DNA from: Helicobacteraceae bacterium
Lineage (GTDB): Bacteria > Campylobacterota > Campylobacteria > Campylobacterales > Helicobacteraceae
Assembly: GCA_029258405.1 (NCBI GenBank)
Contig: JARHYY010000129.1
Location: 1-29,734 of the forward strand
Reading direction: 5' to 3'
DNA: 29,734 bases
Below the pieces are notes generated by a model. The model saw nothing but the letters and a program-made list of their open reading frames with translations. It made no database searches and was not told the origin of the DNA. Both the position numbers and the translations under genes were made by a program. Below, piece after piece: positions 23,876 through 29,734 of the stretch (positions are counted from its first letter, which is position 1; every line of letters starts with the position of its first letter).

Positions 23876-24928
23876 ATGTTAAAAAAAACTATCCCTTTTA
23901 TTATTTGTGGCTTTTTATTCCCAATGATTTTATGGGCAGCAGACTATTCAAGATGTGCACAGCGATTTGCTCTTTCTATGCAGAAAGTAGAAAATAGTTA
24001 TGGTATCGCTCTTAATGAAAATGAGCTACTCTATTATGGAAAACAAGCTCCAGAAGATTTTAAAATTATAAAAAGTGATCCTTTTATGGGGCTTTATTTA
24101 CTCCAAGCAACAAAAAAAATGACACCACTAGAGCTCAAAGATCTCACAGACGAAGCAACAAAAGGCATCTTAGGTGTTGGCTCTCCAGAAGGGTTTAGTG
24201 TAGGCAAGATTGTTAGCCGTATGTCTGGATTTTTAGACTATGCACAATTTAGTGAATTTACGCCGCAAAATAGTGTTATTAGTTCTATTTGCTATCAATT
24301 TTATGGGATAGGAACAGGTGATGGATTCATTGAATCATCTTATATTAAAAGATTTTTAGATGGAGACAACTTTACTTATGGCGAACTTGGTGCTTTATTT
24401 GTTAATGATTCTAAAAGAATCTTTGTTGATTATGTAGAGCCTTTTATAAAAGGTATTAATCTAGAAATGGGTGATGAAGTACTAGAAATAAATGGACAAA
24501 TTCCAGCAAGCTTTAAGGAATTTTTACAAACTATTTATTCTCTCACCCCTAACACAGAAGCAAATTTTAAAATAAATAGAAATGGTGAAATTATTGATAT
24601 AAGTACCGCTGTCTTTGAAAGAACAGGGGGTATGCTCCTCCCTCATCACTACCTCTCTGCATTGGGCATAAGTTTTTCAGATGATTGGACCATTCAACAT
24701 ATAAGCAACCCACCTACTGGGCTTGGCTTTGAGCGTCTTGAAGTGGGAGATCAAATATTGAAAATAAATAATGTCGATATGCCCCAAGATTTTATACAAG
24801 GTGCTAAACTCATAAGCAAAAATTCAAAGCAACCTATCAAACTCTTAGTTGTGCGAGATGGTTTTCAGTTTTTTGTAACTATCAATAAAACGGCAGAAAA
24901 TGAATGGGGAGGTTTATTGGGTGAATAG
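23876..24928 (+). CDS. Exported protein with two PDZ-like domains
   Basis: Periplasmic protein of 350 residues, function unknown. It has a signal peptide (LKKTIPFIICGFLFPMILWA, cleavage near 21-22), an alpha-helical N-terminal half with four Cys, and two PDZ-like segments. The first is FIKGINLEMGDEVLEINGQI (about 192-211); the second is LGFERLEVGDQILKINNVDM (about 282-301), followed by GAKLISKNSKQPIKLLVVRD. No protease motif is present, so it is a binding or scaffold protein rather than a DegP-like enzyme. Homologues occur between ybaB and ispA in Campylobacter, as I remember. The ATG follows AAAGGA closely, two bases after the ybaB stop. Confidence 0.8.
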   Translation: MLKKTIPFIICGFLFPMILWAADYSRCAQRFALSMQKVENSYGIALNENELLYYGKQAPEDFKIIKSDPFMGLYLLQATKKMTPLELKDLTDEATKGILGVGSPEGFSVGKIVSRMSGFLDYAQFSEFTPQNSVISSICYQFYGIGTGDGFIESSYIKRFLDGDNFTYGELGALFVNDSKRIFVDYVEPFIKGINLEMGDEVLEINGQIPASFKEFLQTIYSLTPNTEANFKINRNGEIIDISTAVFERTGGMLLPHHYLSALGISFSDDWTIQHISNPPTGLGFERLEVGDQILKINNVDMPQDFIQGAKLISKNSKQPIKLLVVRDGFQFFVTINKTAENEWGGLLGE

Positions 24929-25799
24929 CATCAAAAGCATATTAGATGAATTCGAAACCTTTATTCAACAAGCTACTCCACAAGTAAAATCATTTCATCC
25001 AGATTATGAATATGCCTTATGGGAAATGCTTAAAAATGGTGGCAAGAGATTTCGCCCAATGCTTCTTTTTTTATCAATATTGGAATTTAATCCAATTAAG
25101 TTTCAAGACGAACAACAATGTCTCAATATATTCAATGTAGCTTTGGCTCTTGAGTGCTTGCATACTTATTCCCTTATCCATGATGATCTCCCTGCCATGG
25201 ATAATGCTTCACTAAGACGCTCTCACCCTACACTTCATATCAAATATGATGAAACCCTAGCTATTCTAGTAGGAGATGCTTTAAATACTTATGCCTTCTT
25301 TCTTCTTTCTCAAAATACATTCGAAGATTCTTTAAAGATTCAGCTTATTTCAGAATTATCCTACAATGGGGGTATGCATGGCATGGTTTTAGGGCAGGCT
25401 TTAGATTGTCATTTTGAAAACATACCTCTTTCCCTGCAAGAACTTGAGTTTCTCCACACTCGTAAAACAGGCATGCTTATTGCCAGCTCTTTAAAAATGG
25501 GAGCTATAATTGCTAATGTAGAACCATCTCTAATAAAAAAACTCTATACACTAGGCTTACGACTAGGGCTCATGTTTCAGATATATGATGATATTATAGA
25601 TGCCACTCAAGAATCCATTCAAGCGGGCAAAACAACAAATAATGATTCCCATAAAAATAGCTATGTTAATCTTTTGGGTTTATCACAAGCACAAATATAT
25701 CTCAATGATATGAAAAAACATTTTTTAGAAGAATGTAAAAATACCTCTACTACTTTTTATGATATTTTTGCAAACATTATTAATTCTTATTTTAAATAA
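24921..25799 (+). CDS. ispA: Polyprenyl (farnesyl/geranyl) diphosphate synthase
   Basis: Condenses isopentenyl diphosphate with allylic diphosphates in isoprenoid synthesis. With GTG at 24921 as start the protein has 292 residues. The first Asp-rich motif DDLPAMD is at 88-94 (IHDDLPAMDNASLRR, the short-chain IspA type) and the second, DDIID, at 223-227 (QIYDDIIDAT); GGKRFRPML precedes them. An ATG at 24900 would add seven residues and overlap the upstream gene by 29 bases; GGGGAGG (24906-24912) lies eight bases before the GTG, which I prefer. The upstream overlap is then eight bases. Confidence 0.94.
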   Translation: MNSIKSILDEFETFIQQATPQVKSFHPDYEYALWEMLKNGGKRFRPMLLFLSILEFNPIKFQDEQQCLNIFNVALALECLHTYSLIHDDLPAMDNASLRRSHPTLHIKYDETLAILVGDALNTYAFFLLSQNTFEDSLKIQLISELSYNGGMHGMVLGQALDCHFENIPLSLQELEFLHTRKTGMLIASSLKMGAIIANVEPSLIKKLYTLGLRLGLMFQIYDDIIDATQESIQAGKTTNNDSHKNSYVNLLGLSQAQIYLNDMKKHFLEECKNTSTTFYDIFANIINSYFK

Positions 25800-25809
25800 A
25801 GGAAAATTA

Positions 25810-26577
25810 GTGAAAACAATACTCATCACCAATGATGATGGATTTGAATCCCCCGCTCTTTTAGCATTAAGAGAAGTTTTACTTCCATTGGCACGGGTTA
25901 TTGTAGTTGCCCCGGCAAATGAGAGATCTGCTTGTGGGCATTCATTGACACTCACTGCCCCTTTACATTTTGTTGCTGTGGGTAATGATTTTTATAAGCT
26001 CAATGGCACTCCCACTGACTGCATATATCTTGCCTTACACTCTCTTTTTAAAAATAAGCCAAAACCAGATATTATAGTAAGCGGAATTAATCTTGGTTCA
26101 AACATGGGTGAAGACACTACCTACTCTGGCACAGTAGGAGCAGCTATGGAAGGGAGCATTGCACAGATTCCTTCTCTTGCACTCTCACAAGTGATGAATA
26201 AAGGACATTATAAAGGGGATTTTAGCTTAGCTAAAAAAGTAGCTTTTGAGATAGTATCACTTATTTTTGCTAAGGGTTTTCCATTGCCTGAAAGGCAATT
26301 TCTTAATATAAATATTCCTGATTGCGGTATTGAAGACTTTAAAGGTTATAAAGTATGTGAGCTTGGTTATCGCGTGTATGGAAACGATGCCCATCTTCAC
26401 AGAAATCCGCGAGGAGAAGAGCACTATTGGCTAGGGATACATCCATTAGAATGGCAACAGAGAACAGATGAATATAATGACTTTAAGGCTGTTGCTGAAA
26501 ATTATGTAGCTATTACACCACTCCATATTGACCTTACAAGCTATAATGAGATACAAAAGGTTAGAGAATGGATATAG
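25810..26577 (+). CDS. surE: 5'-nucleotidase SurE
   Basis: Metal-dependent nucleoside monophosphate phosphatase linked to stationary-phase survival. With GTG 25810 as start there are 255 residues, beginning KTILITNDDGFESPAL with the metal ligands Asp9 and Asp10. ANERSACGHSLT (near 38-49) and SGINLGSNMGEDTTYSGTVG (near 94-113) complete the active site. The open frame extends to 25759 inside ispA, but the NDDG strand must be at the N-terminus and AAAGGA lies seven bases before the GTG. It follows ispA after ten bases and overlaps the next gene by ten. ispA-surE adjacency is also found in H. pylori, from memory. Confidence 0.96.
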   Translation: MKTILITNDDGFESPALLALREVLLPLARVIVVAPANERSACGHSLTLTAPLHFVAVGNDFYKLNGTPTDCIYLALHSLFKNKPKPDIIVSGINLGSNMGEDTTYSGTVGAAMEGSIAQIPSLALSQVMNKGHYKGDFSLAKKVAFEIVSLIFAKGFPLPERQFLNINIPDCGIEDFKGYKVCELGYRVYGNDAHLHRNPRGEEHYWLGIHPLEWQQRTDEYNDFKAVAENYVAITPLHIDLTSYNEIQKVREWI

Positions 26578-27227
26578 AAACAGTTGATCGCTTTAGCAGG
26601 GTTCGTATTTTGCTTCAAAAAGAAGGTGTACAAAAGCTACATTATTCCTCTGTATTAATAATGGGTGTTGGTGGTGTTGGTGGCTTTGCTTTAGACTGCC
26701 TTTACCGTACAGGCATAGGCAATATTACCATAATTGATAAAGATGTTTTTGAAATTACTAACCAAAATCGTCAATTAGGTTCAAATGCATTAGGCGAGCC
26801 AAAGGTATTTGCCCTTGAAGCACTATATCCGGGCATAAAGCCCTTATATCGCTCTGTTGATGAAACGCTTTTGAATACGCTTAATATTAATGATTATGAT
26901 GTTATTCTTGATTGTGTTGATAGTATTGATGCCAAAGTTGCCATCGCTCATTGGGGGCATACAAAGCTCTTAAGCTCTATGGGGAGTGCTAAAAGGCTTA
27001 ATCCTTTAAATATCCAAACAGCATCTATATGGAAAACCTATAATGATCACTTCGCAAGAAAATTTCGTAATGCACTTAAAAAAACAAAATTTCGAGGAAA
27101 TTTTAAAGTTGTATTCTCAACAGAAGAGCCGCAGTGCAAAGGGCTTGGGAGTTTTGAGGCTGTTACAGGCTCTTTTGGCTTGCAGCTTGCATCTGAAACT
27201 ATACGAAAAATTCTTCATAAAAACTAA
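26568..27227 (+). CDS. ThiF/MoeB-like E1 enzyme, TcdA-like
   Basis: ATP-dependent adenylating enzyme. The closest match I see is TcdA (CsdL), which cyclises threonylcarbamoyladenosine in tRNA. RFSRVRILLQKEGVQKL is the TcdA-style start; VLIMGVGGVGGFALDCL is the nucleotide loop (about 29-45), followed by DKDVFEITNQNRQ (58-70) and DCVDSIDAK. EEPQCKGLGSFEAVTGSFG matches the late conserved region. With 219 residues it lacks the 40-50 residue membrane-associated tail of E. coli TcdA, and there is no zinc CxxC pair. Its neighbour surE is also next to a MoeB/ThiF gene in C. jejuni (Cj0293-Cj0294, from memory). It overlaps surE by ten bases. Confidence 0.85.
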   Translation: MDIETVDRFSRVRILLQKEGVQKLHYSSVLIMGVGGVGGFALDCLYRTGIGNITIIDKDVFEITNQNRQLGSNALGEPKVFALEALYPGIKPLYRSVDETLLNTLNINDYDVILDCVDSIDAKVAIAHWGHTKLLSSMGSAKRLNPLNIQTASIWKTYNDHFARKFRNALKKTKFRGNFKVVFSTEEPQCKGLGSFEAVTGSFGLQLASETIRKILHKN

Positions 27228-27236
27228 AGGAAACAA

Positions 27237-27887
27237 ATGCTTAAAAAAATTTTTTTATTATTTTTCATTATTTGTTCTGCAAGCTATGCTGCCGAAAAGA
27301 GCTGGATTGTCCAAAAATGGATGAATAATTGTCAAAACAGGGCAGAAAATGGTTTAAACTTTGCTTTTGGACCTCTAGCTTTTAAACGGTGGAATTTTTC
27401 TCATAATGAAATTAATAATGATTGCAAAAAAACATTACAGGAAATAATAGGAAACTTTTATGCTAAAAAGGAAATTACTTTTACTGTGAAATATTTTATC
27501 GATAAAGTTGATATTGCTCAAGATATACGAAATGAAATAGAGCAAAATATTAAAAACAATATTGAAAATATTTTTAGCACCAATGATAAACATATTACAG
27601 CTAAAGCTTTAAAGGAGTCAGATCCTATTGATATTGCTTTTCTTGTTTATCTTTCCAAATTTCCTGTTTATTCTTCAAGCACAGATTTTGTAGATATTTT
27701 TTATGGAAGAATAGAAGGTAATTTTTATTTTAATAGTCTTTACAATATGGAATATCCAGTAGGTATTGCATATGATAGTCGTATAAAATTCTCTGAAGGC
27801 ATAAATCAAGATTTCCATATTATCATTAATGATTATGGAGTAGCTTTTAAAGAAGTTATGGATAAAAATTTTACAAAAAAATATTAA
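27237..27887 (+). CDS. Exported protein of unknown function
   Basis: I do not recognise the family. The 216 residues open with a clear signal peptide (LKKIFLLFFIICSASYA, cleavage near 18). The mature protein is about 198 residues, with two Cys near the N-terminus (NNCQNRAENG and NNDCKKTLQE) spaced for a possible disulfide. A central amphipathic region (DIRNEIEQNIKNNIENIF) and an aromatic C-terminal half (VDIFYGRIEGNFYFNSLYNM, FHIIINDYGVAF) follow. No lipobox and no other membrane helix, so it is probably periplasmic. AAAGGAAA precedes the ATG nine bases after the tcdA-like stop, so it belongs to the same operon as its last gene. Confidence 0.75.
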   Translation: MLKKIFLLFFIICSASYAAEKSWIVQKWMNNCQNRAENGLNFAFGPLAFKRWNFSHNEINNDCKKTLQEIIGNFYAKKEITFTVKYFIDKVDIAQDIRNEIEQNIKNNIENIFSTNDKHITAKALKESDPIDIAFLVYLSKFPVYSSSTDFVDIFYGRIEGNFYFNSLYNMEYPVGIAYDSRIKFSEGINQDFHIIINDYGVAFKEVMDKNFTKKY

Positions 27888-27895
27888 TCTATAAA

Positions 27896-27921
27896 CTCAA
27901 ATAAAACCTTTACAATTTGAG
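27896..27921. repeat. Inverted repeat downstream of the ybaB operon
   Basis: CTCAAAT and ATTTGAG form a 7-bp stem around a 12-base loop, ten bases after the last stop of the operon. A second short dyad follows: AATCTT (27930-27935) with AAGATT (27942-27947). Neither is followed by a proper T run. They may end the transcript weakly or, since the second overlaps the thiG promoter, act as a regulatory site. Confidence 0.35.
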
Positions 27922-27950
27922 ATATTTTAAATCTTATTTAAAAGATTATA

Positions 27951-27959
27951 TGATATAAG
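27951..27959 (+). promoter_or_regulatory. Extended -10 promoter for thiG-mntP
   Basis: TG-A-TATAAG (hexamer 27954-27959) lies 30 bases before the thiG ATG, with AAGGAT (27973-27978) as ribosome binding site. The leader of about 18 bases leaves no room for a TPP riboswitch, and no THI-box sequence is visible in the 96-base gap. Confidence 0.55.
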
Positions 27960-27983
27960 CCATTATTTAAATAAGGATATTTT

Positions 27984-28766
27984 ATGGATACTCTTAAAAT
28001 TGGAAATCATGAATTTTCTAGTCGGCTCATTGTGGGTAGCGGAAAATATCAAAATTTTCAGACAACTTTTGAAGCCACAAAAGCATCAGGAGCAGAAATA
28101 ATTACTGTTGCTGTAAGGAGAGTAAATATCACCAACCCTGATACAGAAAATCTGCTTGATTATTTCAAAGAATACAAAATTCAATTCCTCCCTAATTCTG
28201 CTGGCTGTATAACAGCTAAAGAGGCTATAGCACTTTTTAGACTCACAAAAGAAGCCACAGGCATTGATTTTATTAAGCTTGAGATTATCGGTGATACTCA
28301 AAAAACCCTTTATCCAGATATTGTTGAAACATTAGAAGCATGTGAAGCACTTGCTAAAGAAGGTTTTTGCATTCTTGCCTACACAAATGATGATCCTATT
28401 GTTGCTAAACGATTAGAATCTGCTGGAGCTAATGCAATTATGCCTCTTGCAGCACCTATTGGCAGTGGTCTTGGTATTCAAAATCGTTATAATATTGCAT
28501 TTATTAAAGAAGCAGTCAATGTACCTGTTATTGTTGATGCTGGGGTGGGTTGTGCAAGCGATGCAACCATTGCTATGGAATTAGGGGCTGATGCTGTGCT
28601 CACAAACACAGCCATTGCTTGTGCAAAAAATCCCATTCTTATGGCAGAAGCTATGAAAGATGCTGTTAAAGCAGGGAGGGCAAGTTTTCTAGCAGGAAGA
28701 ATCCCTAAAAAACCATTCGCTACAGCAAGTTCTCCAACAGAAGGTATGGCAAACCTTAATATATAA
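27984..28766 (+). CDS. thiG: Thiazole synthase ThiG
   Basis: Builds the thiazole phosphate part of thiamine from deoxyxylulose phosphate, ThiS-thiocarboxylate and dehydroglycine. The 260 residues are full length: FSSRLIVGSGKYQNF at the start, TVAVRRVNI, LPNSAGCITAKEA, the Schiff-base Lys98 (DFIKLEIIGD), MPLAAPIGSGLGI and the phosphate-binding VIVDAGVGCASDA end. It stands apart from thiS, thiF, thiH and thiE, which in Campylobacter are clustered with it; those genes are not in this window. The neighbouring TcdA-like ThiF relative is not expected to replace ThiF. It shares one base with mntP. Confidence 0.96.
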   Translation: MDTLKIGNHEFSSRLIVGSGKYQNFQTTFEATKASGAEIITVAVRRVNITNPDTENLLDYFKEYKIQFLPNSAGCITAKEAIALFRLTKEATGIDFIKLEIIGDTQKTLYPDIVETLEACEALAKEGFCILAYTNDDPIVAKRLESAGANAIMPLAAPIGSGLGIQNRYNIAFIKEAVNVPVIVDAGVGCASDATIAMELGADAVLTNTAIACAKNPILMAEAMKDAVKAGRASFLAGRIPKKPFATASSPTEGMANLNI

Positions 28767-29356
28767 TGAGCTTTATGCTTGAGTATATTGAAACTATCAT
28801 TTTAGGAGTTTCATTAGCCTTAGATGCCTGTATTGTTGCATTTTCCTATGGTTTATACCTCAAAACATCAAAAATACTTTATGGTGTAAAGCTCGCTACT
28901 ATAACATCGCTTTTTCAGTATCTTATGCCTATTATTGGTTGGTATATAATGAGCTGGGTAAATAGCGGGCTTAGTGTTTATTATGCAGGTATTATTGATC
29001 ATTGGATAGCATTTATTGTTTTCTTGTTGCTTGGGAGCAAGATAATTAAAGATTCCACTACACAAGAAGATTCATCGCGACAAATAAAACTTTCATTTTT
29101 TACACTCTTGTTTATAGGGTTTGTTACAAGCATTGACGCACTTGCCGCTGGAGTTATGATATTTGTACAAAATATTAACTTATGGATCAGTGCATTACTA
29201 ATAGGAATAATTACTTTTTTACTTGTTTTGTGTTCTTATGTATTCAGCAAAACATTCAGCAAGCTACCTGCAAAATATCTCGAAATATCTGCAGGCGTTA
29301 TCCTTATATTACTTGGCTGTAAAATCTTGGCAGAACATCTCTATAGAGGTATCTAG
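28766..29356 (+). CDS. mntP: MntP-like manganese efflux protein
   Basis: Inner-membrane protein of 196 residues made of two homologous halves with about six membrane helices. The conserved acidic motif of each half is visible: SLALDACIVAFSYGL near 16-30 and SIDALAAGVMIF near 124-135, the latter preceded by FIGFVTS. This fits the MntP (DUF204) family, which exports Mn(II). The ATG overlaps the thiG stop (TAATG), implying coupling. No yybP-ykoY manganese riboswitch is visible, and the small overlap would leave no room for one. Specificity for manganese is inferred from the family only. Confidence 0.88.
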   Translation: MSFMLEYIETIILGVSLALDACIVAFSYGLYLKTSKILYGVKLATITSLFQYLMPIIGWYIMSWVNSGLSVYYAGIIDHWIAFIVFLLLGSKIIKDSTTQEDSSRQIKLSFFTLLFIGFVTSIDALAAGVMIFVQNINLWISALLIGIITFLLVLCSYVFSKTFSKLPAKYLEISAGVILILLGCKILAEHLYRGI

Positions 29357-29570
29357 CATATTCTATATTGAAATATTCTGTAAAATTTTATTAAAAATGC
29401 TTTTAAGCCTTGTAATATAGGGTAAAATTTGACAATATGTGAAATATAAGTTCATAAAACCTTGTTATACTTAGGTAGGCTTTATTGTGAATTTTGATAG
29501 TTTTAAGTTGGTTAAAAAGGCTAATTGACAGCTTTTGGATATTATTTAATGCTTGCTGTGTTTTAATGCA
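29357..29570. other. Convergent intergenic region, AT-rich
   Basis: This stretch of 214 bases separates mntP from the truncated minus-strand gene. All frames are broken by stops. I see no terminator with a clear stem and T run. Two promoter-like elements point right: TTGACA at 29429-29434 without a matching -10, and TG-T-TATACT with the hexamer at 29466-29471. They precede no gene on the plus strand; a small RNA is possible but unsupported. Confidence 0.3.
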
Positions 29571-29734
29571 TTACAGCTTTGAGGTATGCAATAATTTCTC
29601 TTCTATGTATGCAAACATCTCTTGCGAAATGCTCTCTTTAAATGCTTTATTAGTGCTAAATTCATTAAAGAGTTTCATGCTAAAATCACTTATTTCCTTT
29701 GTTGCTTTATTCATAAGATTTAAAAATGAATTTT
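29571..29734 (-). CDS. C-terminal end of an unidentified protein (cut by window edge)
   Basis: A minus-strand frame stays open from the right edge to a TAA at 29571-29573, giving at least 53 residues ending KLLHTSKL. An in-frame ATG at 29714 exists, but I see no ribosome binding site before it, so the gene probably continues beyond the window. The visible part is helical and charged (NKATKEISDFSMKLFNEF, AFKESISQEMFAYIEEK), like the tail of a type I restriction subunit or another large helical protein. It is too short to identify. Confidence 0.45.
   Translation of the reverse strand, partial: NSFLNLMNKATKEISDFSMKLFNEFSTNKAFKESISQEMFAYIEEKLLHTSKL

Noticed and set aside
25759..25809. Longer surE start inside ispA
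   Set aside because: It would put 17 hydrophobic residues before the NDDG strand, while the GTG at 25810 has a proper ribosome binding site.
27888..27983. TPP riboswitch upstream of thiG
   Set aside because: The gap has only 96 bases, the -10 element sits 30 bases before the start, and no THI-box core sequence is visible.
28760..28770. Manganese riboswitch (yybP-ykoY) before mntP
   Set aside because: mntP overlaps the thiG stop, so there is no leader to hold one.
1..29734. CRISPR array, tRNA genes, insertion sequences or prophage
   Set aside because: No regularly spaced repeats, no cloverleaf sequences with CCA-type acceptor ends, no transposase or integrase motifs were found on either strand.

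Overview
The window is a gene-dense, AT-rich (by eye roughly 35% GC) stretch of an epsilonproteobacterial chromosome, most likely an enterohepatic Helicobacter. The evidence is a five-gene NiFe uptake hydrogenase operon ending in the epsilon-type HydE, a NifU-like/unknown/murE order, an rpmH-rnpA-yidD-yidC-jag-mnmE order, and a ybaB-PDZ-ispA run followed by surE and a ThiF-like gene. All of these match gene orders I remember from Helicobacter or Campylobacter. No tRNA, rRNA, CRISPR array, insertion sequence or prophage was seen; this is mostly core genome.

Layout. From about 132 to 13176 every gene lies on the minus strand; from 13386 to 29356 every gene lies on the plus strand. The two halves diverge from a 209-base AT-rich region (13177-13385). 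The minus half holds two groups. Nearest the divergence is rpmH-rnpA-yidD-yidC-jag-mnmE (ribosome, RNase P, membrane protein insertion, tRNA modification), running with almost no gap into a four-gene export system: TolC-like outer membrane protein, HlyD-like adaptor and two ABC-2 permeases with no ATPase gene. Beyond it lie an isochorismatase-family hydrolase with its own promoter, a universal stress protein, a secreted DUF2147 protein, the GTPase Obg and glutamate 5-kinase.

The plus half starts with an NrnB-like DHH phosphoesterase, an 80-residue unknown and purN. Next come the NifU-like scaffold, a TPR-like unknown and murE, which overlap one another. The hydrogenase operon hydABCDE follows: Tat-exported small subunit, nickel large subunit, cytochrome b anchor, maturation protease and HydE. 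A strong extended -10 promoter then opens ybaB-PDZ protein-ispA-surE-tcdA-like-secreted unknown. A second promoter drives thiG-mntP. The right edge cuts off the C-terminal end of a minus-strand gene.

Function. The hydrogenase would oxidise periplasmic H2 and pass electrons through the cytochrome b subunit to menaquinone. The NifU-like protein (Fe-S clusters) and HydD (large-subunit C-terminal processing) fit this. The rest is housekeeping. The most interesting points are: HydE reads as a full-length but degenerate relative of the carbamoyltransferase HypF; the HydA cysteine pattern around the proximal cluster; a permease pair without its ATPase; an R3H domain in Jag/KhpB that has lost its name-giving residues; rnpA probably starting at a TTG inside rpmH; and several uncharacterised small or secreted proteins.
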